From the NCBI RefSeq assembly GCF_003597395.2, contig NC_133782.1:10631126-10695125 (forward strand): DNA of 64,000 nucleotides. Reading direction: 5' to 3'. Origin of the DNA: Chelonoidis abingdonii (lineage: Eukaryota > Chordata > Testudines > Testudinidae). The notes under the pieces were generated by a model. The model searched no databases and was not told where the DNA came from. It worked only from the letters and a program-made list of their open reading frames with translations. The first letter of the stretch is position 1. Each line of letters starts with the position of its first letter. Shown here piece by piece: positions 24,064 to 36,500 of the stretch. Position numbers and translations under genes: made by a program.

Positions 24064-24400
24064 CAGTGTTTCCCAGACTTGGGATCCTGCTTGTGTAGGG
24101 AAAGCCCCTGGCAGGCCGGGCCAGTTTGTTTACCTGCTGCGTCCACAGGTCTGGCCGATTACGGCTCCCACTGGCCGCGGTTCGCTGCTCCAGTTCAGTG
24201 GGAGGTGCGGGCCGAAGGACCTACTGGCCGCCGCTTCCAGCAGCTCCCATAGGCCTGGAGCAGTGAACCGCGTCCAGTGGGAGCTGCGATCGGCCGGAGC
24301 TGCGATCGGCCAGACCTGCAGGCGCAGCAGGTAAACAAACTGGCCCGGCCTACCAGGGGCTTTCCCTACACAAGTGGAGTCCCAAGTTTGGAAAACACTG
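24064..24400. mobile_element. hAT MITE (337 bp), family with CAGTGTTT ends
   Basis: Left end CAGTGTTTCCCAGACTT, right end AAGTTTGGAAAACACTG, and perfect 8-base duplications ATCTAGAA (24056-24063 and 24401-24408). Both subterminal regions contain the inverted GTTTACCTGCTGC motif, so the element is a long imperfect hairpin. A 17-base unit, GGAGCTGCGATCGGCCG, is tandemly duplicated at about 24281-24313. Confidence 0.95.
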
Positions 24401-24408
24401 ATCTAGAA

Positions 24409-27400
24409 TACTCATGGATGTGATCTAGCCCTTTATTATTTTGATTATTCTCTGTTTTACTCTGTATACTGTGGAACAAAGAGGGTATCTTATGATGCAG
24501 AATGGTGAGTAGCTCAGGAAATCAGATACATAAAAATACGTTTTAACTAGTGATAACCAATCAAACACTCCTGCTGATATATAGAGCCGGTTGACTTTTT
24601 GTTTCTGAACATTTGAAATGTTAACATTATCGCAAGAGATTTTCACCATAGTTCAACCAGCTGTATTTGTGCAGTAGTGTTAGTTTGTCATATGCAAGCT
24701 GCTGTCACTAGGTGGTGACACGTCCTCTCTCTCTCACACACACATGTACGGCAGCAGGTCTGACATTTCATCTGCTATGGGCACCTGGTGTAAGACAGAC
24801 AGACAGAAACATATTGTAATTACAGCAGGGATGTTTGATTTCTGGTTGCAAGTGTTAAGCTGACTTATAAAAGAGACATTCCCGTTTTTTGAGTAACTAT
24901 TTTTGAGCATGTAAATTTAATTTGGAAATAAAACATACACACACAAGGATTAAAATGAACTTTATTTTGCTGATGCTTTATGTTGAAGTGTTCACATTTT
25001 TTGCAGGACACAGTTTTGATAAGTGGGTATTTATACCCTGATCAGATTTGTCCTTTTTTGTTCTCTTTTTATTATTTGTAATGTTTATGTGATGCTTGCT
25101 GATTGACATCCTATTGCTATCAAGTCTGGTTTAATTCTAACCTGTATCTCTTTCAGATTAAATCCAGAAAAGGTCAGTCAATTGTCATCACATGTAGGGA
25201 AGAAAAACTTGGTGCTCTGTGCTACTTAGATGGATGCTGTAGAATTTCTGATACAACATTCATAGATTCATAGGATGAAATGCTGGCACCATTGAAGTTA
25301 GTAGGAGTTTTGCTCCCCACTTCAGTGAGGTCAGTCACGATTTCACCTATATATTTTAACAGAGACCACAGAACTCCACCTAGTTATTCCTGCATTGAGC
25401 CCAGTAACTAGAAGTTATGTTCCTGTAGAGTCAAACTGCCTTGGGGACCTGATCTAATGCCTAGTGAACTCAATGGCAATGTTTCCTTTTTCTCAGTGGG
25501 AGCAGGATCAGACATTGGGGCTTCTGGGACCCTGATCCTGCAAGATGCTCAGCAGCCTCACATCCCGTTAAAGACTATGTGAGTGAGAGTTTCTCAGCAC
25601 CTCACAGGAAAGAGGCACTCAGTACCTTACAGGACTGGGTTCTGAGTGAGGTCTAAGTTCATGGAAGCGAAGGTGGGAAATCTATACAGCTGATTGATGA
25701 CCAAAAGGATAGAAACAGAGCAGAATCCTTAACAAGGATTAAACCAGCAGCCTGTGTGCTGTCAGTTTACTAGTATGTTTTTAAAATGACTTCTAAGAAG
25801 GACCTGATCTGATTCTCCGCTCAGTTAAATGGTAAAACAGTGGAGATAATGGAGATAAACTTTTGCAAATCTGTTGTAAGAGAAGAATGATGCCTACTGT
25901 GTCTGTTATCACTGGGAGGGTCTTTAACACTAAGTCTCAGCGCTAGCATTGCCACTCCTACCATATGTCATCTTATCTGTCTGGTGTTTCCGGCTCCTGA
26001 TCTACCTTTGAGGAGGGGACAGACCTCAAATTGGTTCCCACTATTTGACCAACTCCAGATCCCACTCCCCATCCCTCGTGCAACAGCTGATGATGGAAGG
26101 GGAGTAGTTAACAACAACTTTTAAACATTTCCGGCTCAGTTTTAAAGCAGATAGGGACTGAATTCCCCATCTACTAATAGCCACTACTCTCAAGAGTCCT
26201 AAAGGTGCTGGTAAAGTCTGCTTTAGTAGGGGAATATAACCACATAAGGAGCATGCACAGGAGGATTGGGACAATGCATACAAGTAAGTATTGCTGGCCC
26301 TTTACAATTCATAGTTACTTCTCACTGAGAAACAAGCATGCCTTTGGCCTTAATAGAAACACAGTGAACTCAATTGTTTTTTAACGGTAACATTTTTACT
26401 AATAGCGTAAGGACAGTTGAAGTGTATGTTGCCACGACAACAAACTTCCTTTAAAAAGAAAATTCTTCTAGTCTAGTGTGTTTCAGTTAAATGTGCTTGG
26501 TTTTTTGATGGTGCTGATGCCACACGGCCATGTTACTTGGAAAGCTGGGCTTCATCCGCAGTTGAAAGGAAACATGTTTGTGGAACAGCTTTTCTTCCAA
26601 GAGTTGATTCCAAGAGTAAATTTCAAACCGACAAAGCTTTGGATTGGTTCAAAATGGAATCAGCTGAGTCCCCCAGTCAGCGACTTCTAAGCTGGGGACT
26701 GTAGCATCACTGAAAGGGAAGTCATAATAGTTCAGTCATCTTGACATCATCCATACAGCAATTCCGTTGTTAGACACACCCCTGTGTCAGAGACGGCTTT
26801 GTGACAACAGACCTGACTCTAATCAGTTAGGCAAACACTTTCAGGTTACATTGTTGTGTTTCTGGATGCTGTGATCTCATGCATAATACATAGAGGTCTC
26901 TTGACACCATCAGCAGCAAGGACAAGAGGCATTTCTTGCCTGACAGACCTCTATTGTTTTGGGAACTGTGAGCTAAACTCATGTGGTCAATACAAAGCCC
27001 CTTCCCGTACTGAAGATAACCATGTCAGAATAAAGATGCAAGTTATGATACTGGGAGTTTGATTTCCAATCTGCTTGTCAAATACCCAATTCCCAATCAT
27101 AATTACATGAGAGAGACACACACATGCACAAGCGCACGTGCACACACACACAGAGCCAAAATGTCTTAATCCTGTCAGCAAATGCACATTTCCCGAAGCA
27201 AAAGGTGTTGGCTGCTATTTTTTAACAGAGCTATGATAATCATAGTTTGTATTTGATATATGTAATGCACTGTGTCAGTCTATTTGTGCCTGTGCTCTGG
27301 AAGACAAACACCCCCAAGCTTCTGTTTTCTGATTCCTCTCTTTTGTTCTCTGCCTTAGGGAGAGAACATATTATTATAATGCTATAATAATAATATTAAT

Positions 27401-28273
27401 TAATAATAATAAATTAATATAATGTAACTTTCTTCCGCAGAGGGACAGTAAGAAATTAAATGAAATGTGACACACAACTGGCCAATATCTGTCACTGAAC
27501 CAACCTTGGCTATATTTTTTAAAGCAGTTTCAATACTTTGACATATTGGGATGCCCTTTAAGTGGCTGCAGGGGAAATGTGTACAGTAATCCTTTCATGC
27601 TGTCTTGCACAGTACGTAATGTACTCAGAAAAAGAATAGCTTTAGAGATGGAACAAGCTGCAGACAAGGAAGATTCAGGGAGGTCACATAGAACAGAATA
27701 TGCTGAGCATTCCAAGTGGAAGCGTTTTATGGGTGAAGTGATTTTTCCACCCCCCAAAGCATAAATCATGATGATGATTGTCTGACATTCCATTCTGGTA
27801 CGTGTGAAGCCTTTTGAATCTCTGGCAATCCCTACTTCTAAATCTCTCCCTTTGCGTGTTGAGGGATCTCTCCTTTAACTCAGGATGACTGGATGCAGCT
27901 GTCTAGTGACCTTGTCAATGCAGCTATGGGGCTATGCAAGGGGCTATTTGTTCCCAGTGAGAGCAGTAGGAGCTGCCTCTGGTGTGGTCTTTAAGATGCC
28001 ATGGTGCAAAAACCTTCTAGGGAAAGATTTCCATTGCCTCAGAAAAAGAGGTAAAATTTTGATTCGTGTGTGCTGAAAAGTAGCAGAAACAGGACGTTGT
28101 TCGGGGTTTGGTTCTAAACTAAAAACACGAGACTCAAGTTCTGCTTTTAGCTTTGCTAATGTTTCCTTTGGCAAGTAACTTCATCTCTTTGTGTCTCAGT
28201 TCCACCACTGTTAAGTGAGGATGATATACACAGCTGCTGTTGTAGTTCTGGTGGTCCCCAGGTACTGGAGAGA
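24409..28273. other. Non-coding stretch with simple repeats
   Basis: No gene recognised. It includes a CT/CA microsatellite at about 24727-24746, an AC-rich tract at about 27114-27153, and an AT-rich TAATAATTAA-type tract at about 27369-27423. A CR1-terminus-like scrap ('cattcatagattcatag') is at about 25259-25276. A MIR-like piece lies at about 28150-28230. Confidence 0.5.
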
Positions 28274-28274
28274 G

Positions 28275-28345
28275 AAGGTGAGTGAGGTAATATCTTTTAT
28301 TGGACCAACTTCTGTTGGTAAGAGAGACACGTTGCTCGTGGGGTG
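28275..28345. mobile_element. Penelope-like terminal fragment
   Basis: GTGAGGTAATATCTTTTATT followed by GGACCAACTTCTGTTGGT is a terminal sequence I associate with Penelope-like elements of turtles and crocodilians. CCAACTTCTGTTGG is a small palindrome. Only the terminus is present. Assignment from recognition, not from coding evidence. Confidence 0.5.
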
Positions 28346-28543
28346 GGGTTGTGGTCCTTAATGCATTAATGTCTGTAAAGTGCTTTGAGGTGCTTGGTGG
28401 AGAAGTGATTATTAGGGGTTATTAAGTTATATGACCCAGTGGGAAGCTCAGTAAGGCCTTAATCGCCACTAAGAGAAAAGGTGTATATTTAATCTGTTAA
28501 ATTAATAGATTACCTAACGTTTTAGAAACCTAATGAAGACAAG

Positions 28544-29678
28544 TAGGGTTGCCAACTTTCTACCCACACAAAACTGAACACGCTTGCCCCACCCCTCCTC
28601 TGAGGCCCTGTCCCCCCCTTCCTCCATCCCCACCTCCCTCTGTCGCTCACTCTCCCCACCCTCACTCACTCGCTCATTTTCATCGGGATGGCTCAGGGGG
28701 TTGGGGTGTGGGAGGGGATGAGGGCTCAGGCTGGGGGGTTGCAGGCTCCAGAGTGGGGCCAGAAATGAGGAGTTCAGGGTGTGGAAGGGAGCTCTGGGCT
28801 GAGTTAGTGGGTTGGGATTTGGGGTAGGGTGAGGACTCCAGCTAGGGGTGTGGGCTCTGGAGTGGGGCCATGGATGATGGATTTGGAGTGCAGGAGAGGG
28901 ATCCAGGATGGGGCTGAGGGGTTCAGAGTGTGGGAGGGAGCTCCAGGCTGGGGCAGGCAGTCGGGGTACAGGAGGGGGGTAAGAGCTCCTGCTGGGGGTA
29001 GGGACTTTGGGGTGGGTCTGGGGATGAAGGGTTTGAAGTGTAGGAGAGTGCTCTGGGCGGGGGGGTGGAACTGAGGGGTTTGGAGTATGGCAGGGGGCTC
29101 CAGGCTGAGGCAGGGACTTGTGGTGTGGGAGGAGGTATGGGCTCTGGGCTGGGGCTGTGGGTTGTAGGGTGGGGCTGGGGATGAGTGATTTGGGGTGCAG
29201 AAGAGGGCTGGGGCACAAGGTTGGGGTGTTGGAGGGTGCTCCAGGCTGGGACTGAGGAGTTCTGAGGGTGGGAGGGGGATCAGAGGTGGGGGACAGGAGA
29301 GGGTCAGGGTGCAGACTCCAAGCGACACTTACTTCAAGCAGCTCCTGGAAGCAGTGGCATGTCCCTCCTCCAGCTCGTACAAGGAGGCACAGCCAGGCGG
29401 CTCTATGCACTGCCCTATCCGCAGGCACTGCCCACGCAGCCCCCGTTGACCGCGGTTCCCAGCCAATGGGAGCTGTGGAACCAGCGCTTGGGTTGAAGGC
29501 AGCATGCAGAAGAGGGACAAGTCACTGCTTCCGGGAGCTGTGCAGACCCATGGCGGGCAGGGAGCCTGCCTTAGCCAACCGGATTTTCACTGGCTTGGTG
29601 AGTGGTGCTGATAAAAGCCGCCAAGGTCCGTTTTCGACCGAGTGTTTTGTTCAAAAAAATGGACACCTGGCAACCTTA
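28544..29678. mobile_element. hAT element (1135 bp) with G-rich internal repeats
   Basis: Left end TAGGGTTGCCAACTTTC and right end CCTGGCAACCTTA are inverted, with perfect 8-base duplications AAGACAAG (28536-28543 and 29679-29686). About 28680-29310 is an irregular minisatellite of GGGGCTGGGG and GTGTGGGAGGGAGCTC-type units of roughly 50-60 bp. The 304-codon minus-strand frame across it is a proline-rich translation of the repeat and not a gene. The right part (29430-29640) is the unique GC-rich arm seen in other turtle MITEs. No transposase is present. Confidence 0.9.
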
Positions 29679-32039
29679 AAGACAAGGCAGTTCTAGTTTT
29701 AACCTATGTTAGCTGGTCGAGGTAAGCCTTAATCTGTCTGCTCGGGTTTACCTTGTCTAGCTAACATGGGTAAAAACTGCAACTGCCTTTTCTTCACTAT
29801 GATTGCAACATGGGTTAAAAATAAGTTAAAAATACACTTTTTTCCCCTAGTAAACACACCATGTAAGTGACATTATAGCACATAGGAATAAACAGCTTTA
29901 CCTATTTCAGAAGTGCCATAATTCCCTGGAAATGCACTAGCGAGGAACATATTTATGAAAATGTATACATAAGAATAAGAGGATGTGTCTTGGAACTCTC
30001 AGCCTACCATGCAAAAGCTCCAATTGTGTCTAGCATTTTATGGCCATTGCATAATCCCGTGCAAAGCCTGAGCAAGAAGCGACATGCAGGTATAGTTCCA
30101 AACTTGTCTCAGTAGAGTGTGTCAGGTAAAACATGCATTGTAAAGTCTCAGTATTTCAGTCGTACCCAACTCATTTATTGGGTGAATGACACTGTACAAA
30201 ATTAAGGCTGTATTAAGTTAATAAGAAGTGCTAATTTACATTAGCAACCACGGTAGGAAGATTACAAAAATGTTGTTAAAACCAAGGGACCTTGCTACAC
30301 AAGAAAAAAAGAGGTCTCACTTACCCCAGATCTAAAGCTCTTTGAAGTCCATAGAAAGAGTCCAACTGATTTTAATGGGCTGTGAATCAGGCCCTTTGAT
30401 GTTTGCCCTTGGGGTGTTCTACAGGTTTACACTTTTAAGCCCAATTTAGTATTGCACGTGGAAAAACTGTTAATCTAACTTGTAAGAACAATTGCCATGG
30501 CTGTGCATGAATTCTGTGCTGTTTGACAGATCTGACTGGAATTCGGTCTGTCTGTTCTATCGCCACGGTACCTGAGTGCCGGCACGCTGGGAAAGTATTA
30601 TAAAAATCAAATTAATAAGTTTGATAAACCATAAATATTTTAGGCCCCAGTACTGAAAATTGGCAGCATGGGTCCTGTTGCAAAATCAGGGTCTTAATTC
30701 TTTATCTTCAGATTTAAAATGTAACATTTTCACGTAACTTGATCTGGGATTTAGGGACCTGGGATAATTTGCATGTCTAACTTGTGCATGCTATTCTGCA
30801 CAGAAATCAGCTCTTGTAAAATTTACTGGTCATTTGTGGGCACATTTATTGTGACTGAATGCCCGTACTGCACATGTGATTGCATGCCCCTTGTTTTTTA
30901 AAATCAGGCCCCTATACTCTCCCCCAATTAATTGCCAAACTTATTTTTTACTGGAAAAAATAGTTTAAATATGTTATCAGTTTTGGAAAACTGCAAGTCT
31001 AATCATGTCACGCACAGAGGAGACCACTAGATGGATTAATGGAGTTATTCTTGTTTGTTCAAGAATCATTCAGAAGACATGAATTATTTTTACATTTATC
31101 CTTTCTCTCCTTTCCTCCACCGTTGGGTCTGTAGCTATTGTAAAAATTCTATTTATTGATGCATTAGGAACTGAACTTGTCAAAACGAATCTCTCTCTCC
31201 GTTTGAAAAGAGGTTATGTACTGAGCATCTGAATGATACAGAATTTACTTCATAAATTTTGATAGCAACCCCCTACTGGACTTTTTGAATAAAGGAGCCA
31301 GCTGTCAGTTTATGTGAATTTGACAGCCTGTGCATACTGCAAAATACAAACACCTCATAGAGCATTTCAGTTTTTCTATGGCAATTTTCCCCCCAAATTC
31401 AGCAAAATGGAATTACTTGGGGCCATATTCTGTCATAGATTTTTTTTTAAAGCAACGCTCCCTATTTGAATCAATGGAGCCCTCCACTTAAAATCAGTGG
31501 GAGGCGCTGCTTAAATATCAGCAACACAATATGGTCCTTTGTGCTGTCAAGAAAATTGAGGGGCTAATGGATGATACAGCGAGGGCTCTGTAGTGGCTTT
31601 CTTCACAGCTATTTGTGCAGGTATCAGATGGAACTGTGAGCATACATTTATGAAGTGTTTTTGTCCACAGGAAATTAGTGAAATGGCCATCAGGGAGCCC
31701 TAGGAAACTATTTGATTGGTTTAAAGGTAATTTTGCCATCTAACCTTTATCTATTTCAAACATCTAAAGTAGTGAATATTCAACCCTAATTTTTCTTAGG
31801 CTATTTTAAAATAGAAACATTAATGTACCAATAGCTGTGGAATCATGTCAGGCTGTGCTAGTAGAGGATATTAATTCCATTTCAGACTAATTATGTTAAC
31901 CTGGCACACAAGCGCCCATACTGTGTCTTAAGAAGGTCACCAACCTGTCTGTCTATCTTAGGTCCTTATATGGCCACCATTACTGTAGTAGCTGAATATC
32001 TCATAATCTTTTAGGTATGTGTCCTCTCAACACCCCTGC
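29679..32039. other. AT-rich non-coding stretch
   Basis: No exon or known repeat of useful length. A degenerate copy of the ancient palindromic repeat lies at about 30347-30400. Confidence 0.5.
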
Positions 32040-32124
32040 GAGGCTGGGAGGTGCAGTTATCCCCACATTAGAGAGGGAGAATTGATGCCCAGAGAGAGGC
32101 TGGATATTTAGGTGCCTACAGATG

Positions 32125-32454
32125 CAGGGGAGGGAGGGGGGAGGTGTGCTGTCCTTCACTCCTCCCCCCTCCCTCTTGAACACTGCAAGCCAGGTGATTG
32201 CCACGGGCAGGAGCCGGGGAGAGGAGGGGGAAGGCGCCATTCTGTGGGGTCTGCCGGCTGACGGGAGGCGCTGTGGAGGGGAGCGCAGGGGAGTTGATAG
32301 GGGGACTGCCAGTGGTGGACAAAACAGGCAGCCAAACGACATTATAGCAAAGCATTGCACAACTTTTAATGGAGCATGTTCTGTAACTGAGCAGAGACGT
32401 AAAATTGAAACAACGTTAAGTGAGAGGATATTAAGTGGGGAATTACTGTACCTG
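32125..32454. mobile_element. Probable MITE, right end preserved
   Basis: The right end GAGGATATTAAGTGGGGAAT then TACTGTACCTG, with AACGTTAAGTGAGAGG before it, matches a turtle repeat family that ends CAGGTACAGTAATTCC on the other strand. The left terminus is not visible, so the element is truncated, apparently after a MIR-like piece at 32035-32110. GC-rich interior. Confidence 0.5.
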
Positions 32455-33309
32455 AAAATAAAATATAGCATGGAAACAATTCAAGGAATTATTTGATTCA
32501 AATCACATCCTGTCAGGTCACACTAATGCCTCTTCAGTTTAAATTATGGGTCCCAATCCTGTGATGTGCTGAGGGCCTTCATTGATTTCGGTCTCTTCCA
32601 GGATCAAGCCCTCATTTGTCCTGATTTTCTTTTCTTCCAGTTTTCTGAGGTTAGATTGTATTAATTTGCCTGAAACACTGAAAGCATTTCCTTAAGTGCA
32701 ATTGGCCTGGCTTTTGGAGCACAGTGAAATGAACAATGCCAATAACAATAAATAGTTTTGTCTGAAATTGAAAGATGGATGGAATTAAACATAAACTCTC
32801 TCTCTCTGGAGGCTGACAGTGAGAGTTGGCGCCAGCAAATTAACATAGATATCACTGGGCAATCAGATTAAAGGATGCAGGTTATTTATTAAGAGAGTAG
32901 AATGACTCATGTGCATATAAATCCTAGAAGCTATTGCTCTGCTTGCACCCTAATGTATTCGATACACGGACAGGCCTAATATGCTGACATCCAAACGCTG
33001 ATGAACCCCCATCCCCTGCTGTGTCTTGGACAACCTTCCTGTGCCATTATCCCGGGCATCCATGTTCTCTTCATTCCGATTCCTCCTGAAAACCCACTTC
33101 ACCTCACCACCGCCCAACAATTTTACACACACATATTCTAAATTAGCACCATCTTCTGGGTCTCCCCTTGACCGTTTTCCCTTTTAGTGAGACTTAATAA
33201 AATCTCCTACCTTTCCGTCCCCAAGACTACATAATAACAATACTTGGCAGTTATTTATGAGTTAGATATATAGCACATGGGGTTTATTCATGCATATGTC
33301 AGTGTTTCA

Positions 33310-33560
33310 CAGAGGTGAAAATAAGCTTGTATGGTCTGGTACGGCGTACTAGCAAGAGCTGGTGTGGCGCGCTGGACTGGACCGGCTTCTCCGGCAGTGA
33401 TTTAAAGGGCCCAGGGCTCCAGCCGCTGTGGGGAGCCCCGGGCCCTTTAAATCACCGCCGGAGCTCCAGCAGCCGGGCTCTAGCAGGGATTTAAAGATCC
33501 TGGAGCTCCAGCCCCTGCGGGGAGCCCTGGGCCCTTTAAAGTGCTGCCCAAGCCCAGCTG
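33310..33560. mobile_element. Truncated hAT MITE, same family as 40230-40837
   Basis: The left end CAGAGGTGAAAATAAGC corresponds to the CAGGGGTGAAAGTAAG end of the full copy. Palindromic units GATTTAAAGGGCCC...GGGCCCTTTAAATC repeat with an 89-bp period (33399 and 33488; GGCCCTTTAAA at 33441 and 33530). The right end is missing, and no duplication was found. Confidence 0.75.
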
Positions 33561-35795
33561 ACTGTGTAGTTTTCAGTTTCATTTGCTAAAGATATTATGA
33601 TGACTTTGTTAACCTCTAGCAGTGAGAACTTTGTTTGGCTCCTCTCATCCTTTCCAGCCCAGTTATTTTACAAATAAATCACATGAAGAAATTTAACTCC
33701 CAGTCCTATAGGAACGAAATGTTCAAATTCTCTCTGCATCTTTTTCAAAGGCCCCAAATGTGGGCCATCAACTAAGAACTTACAAAGTGGAAAGCATAGT
33801 TAAAAATTATATTCCAAAAATAAAGCCTTATCTCTGTTAATAAAAGCACCTTCTTTATTAAAATGAAAAGAGTATTTTAAAAATGGTTCCCCTCCCCAGA
33901 TATATCCTGTTTGTTCACTTTTTATTTCACTCACCTGGAACAACGAAATTAGTTTGATTGGTTTCAGACTTGGGTTGTGGTTTTTTTCCCTAGTCAGGTT
34001 CACATCGTGGGAATCATGCTCTACACAGAATGCTCTGGGAGTTTGGGTTTCCACTACTGCAGAGGTTTTGGGTGCAAACAAATCCCAGTTTTCATGGAAA
34101 ACTTTAAAAATATTTTGAAGGAAATCTCTTCATATTAAGTGTTCCAAAGCGTTGGTTTATTTTACAAAGCATGAAGACTGGGCTGGGGAGTAGAAACAAA
34201 GGGAGGAAAAATAATGAAGGACAAACTGTAAGAAAAGAGAGTTTATTTTCAAGCTTTTTAAAAGATAAAACAATGTAAAAAAAGTCAATATAAAAAAGCA
34301 TGCACTTTACTGTTCCTTTACTTTTATTGTCACAGGCTTAAGTGCCGCGTAAGCCTGCAGAAGCCCCATTTCTTTGTGTTGTAGTGTTGCATTACTCTAA
34401 AAATAATGGAGGGTGTTTTTTTCAGAAAGTCCATTTCCCTAAACTCTTATTCTGGCTTGGCGGTATAATGGAATGTGAGCTAGTCAGTGAAAATGAAGAC
34501 TCGCTCTAGAACACTCTTAGAAACATGGTTGTCTTGGACATACCCAGAATTTGTCTTTGCTTCGTCCTGGCTGTCTGTGTTGGTGGAGCGGAATGGGCTG
34601 TGAAATACGGACAGGGAGACAAATATTTTGGAGATGAATTTAGTTTAGCTTTCAAAATACAGCCAAGTAGATCACTGCATACAAAAGGTTTTACAAAACC
34701 ACCCTTTTAAATAAACAAAAGGATTTAGTTGAACTTTAACATTGCTATTTTTAGACCCAAATATATTTAGCCTTTGAGGTGGGGGCAGGGGTGCAGGTCC
34801 CTGTCAGCTGCATGTGCTGTCTGAACTTTCCTGGAGAGTCCCCCATATTCCCATGGATACCCGACATAATGGCACAGAGAGGTTGTCCCAGACACAGCAG
34901 AAGTGAGGAGTTTCATCAGTATCATTTGGATATTAACATGATACGACTGGCTATGTACTGAATGCACTAGAGTGTAACTGGAGCTTTAGTGTCTCAGGAT
35001 TTCTATGCACAGGGCCATTCTGATCTCTTAATCTTCAGGCCTGACTGGAAGACTGTTAAGGAGCTTTCCATGAGCCAGAAATCAGCTGTATTAATGCATA
35101 AGGAACACACTGACCGTGGTCTGTGTAATTCCCAGCCTCGTTCACATTAGCCCCCTGACTGGGTCCCTAGGAATGAGCCCAGTTTCCATGGCTGCATAAG
35201 GTTGAAATGGGCATTAGAAAAATGCCCTCAAAGGAGCAGTGTTCTCTGGAGCAGTCACTTCACCCTCCATAAGCTGGCAGCTGGAGAGGCAAATTTAGGC
35301 TGCAATATAGCCTTGTCAGCAGTTTGGATTAGATCTGGAGCACTGGGACGTGTGTCTCACAGCCCCAGAGGTGGCAGCAGGAGAGAGTGCTGAGTCAGAG
35401 GCAAGGTAACTGCCTGGACTGCCTCATCTGGGAGGAAGACCAGGTGAGAGGAAGAAAGGGCCAGATCTGCTCAAAGAACCAGTAATCTGCTGGGGGAGTC
35501 TCTCAGCAGAGCACCTCAGATTTGAGAGCGAGGTGGATTGATCTTTTAGAGGGTCTGGAGAGCCTTTAGTGACAATCCATGTTTGTTTTTCAAAGAAGTG
35601 TTTGGGTTTGTAGAACAGTAAAGCTCCCATTCTCTTAGGGACTCTCTGATTTCCCTCTCACACCGGGTTTACACTAGTGTAACTGAGAGGGATACATAGA
35701 CTCATAGTTCTCCAGTCTGTATGTTCCATCTGTATATACTGTGTACTGTGGGCCTGATCCAAAGCCATGAAGTCACTGGAAAGGCTCCCCTTGAC
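33561..35795. other. Non-coding stretch, nothing firmly recognised
   Basis: AT-rich to 34700, then mixed. A 61-codon plus-strand frame at 34525-34710 (MVVLDIPRICLCFVLAVCVG start) has a signal-peptide-like N-terminus and a good initiation context, but no splice or family support, so I do not call it a gene. A CR1-like scrap is at about 35694-35712. Confidence 0.4.
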
Positions 35796-35956
35796 CAGTG
35801 CTTAATTTGTAATGAAAGAGGTGCTGGGCTCAAGTAATTTTTTTTTAATTTTCATAACTGACGTGGCAAGCCCAGGAGCGGTGAGGCTCTGAACTGCCAG
35901 GCCCGGAGGGCTGCCGGGGCTCAGCCCTGACAAGCCCTGGTGCAAATTAAGCACTG
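35796..35956. mobile_element. hAT MITE (161 bp)
   Basis: Ends CAGTGCTTAATTTGTAA and GTGCAAATTAAGCACTG are close inverted copies. Flanking octamers CCCTTGAC (35788-35795) and CTCTTGAC (35957-35964) differ at one base. Confidence 0.9.
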
Positions 35957-35984
35957 CTCTTGACTCCAGTGGGCTTTGGGGCCT

Positions 35985-36500
35985 GTGGTTAAGGTTTCAG
36001 ATTGGGACTCTAGAAACCTATGTTTGGTTCCCTGCTCTTCCAATGACATCTTGTGACTTGCCCAATGGTCACACTTACCTTACGTCTACACTGCTATAAA
36101 AAACACACGGTGCCAAGTCTCAGAACCCAGGTCAGCTGACTTGGGCTCAGGCTGCAGGGCTCAAAATAGAAGGGCTCAAAATGTTCGGATTTGGACTGGA
36201 GCCTGGGCTTTGAGACCCTCCTTTCTCACTGGATCTTACTGTCCAGACTCCAGGCCAAGCCCAAACATCTACACTGCAATTTTATAGCCCCACAGCCTGA
36301 GCCCCTCAAGTGCAAGTCATCTGACCCAGGCCAGCTGGGGCTGTGCCACACGGCTTTTATTGTAGTGTAGACGTGCCCTTGTCTCTCTGTGCCTCAATTC
36401 CCCATCTGCAAAATGGAGAGGATAGCACTTCCCTACCTCACAGAAGTGTTCTGAGATTAAATACATTAATAATTCTGATGTGCTCAGATACTACAGGCTT
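35985..36500 (+). repeat. MIR-like SINE interrupted by a MITE
   Basis: Left part 35985-36074 ('gtggttaaggtttcagattgg' through 'gacttgcccaatggtcac') and right part 36381-36500 ('ctctgtgcctcaattcccc', 'ctgcaaaatggagaggata') together follow one MIR-type consensus. The MITE at about 36075-36380 separates them, so the SINE is older. Confidence 0.6.
36075..36380. mobile_element. MITE inserted in a MIR-like SINE
   Basis: Ends TTACGTCTACACTGCTATAA (left) and TTATTGTAGTGTAGACGTGC (right) are inverted copies, and the sequence CAGCTGACTTGGGCTCAGG and its neighbours mirror the right arm CTGACCCAGGCCAGCTGG. I could not fix the duplication, so hAT or Harbinger-type membership is open. Boundaries are within about 5 bp. 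Confidence 0.7.

Noticed and set aside
28514..29428. 304-codon proline-rich minus-strand frame
   Set aside because: It reads through the G-rich internal repeat of a hAT element, and other frames and strands are open in the same place.
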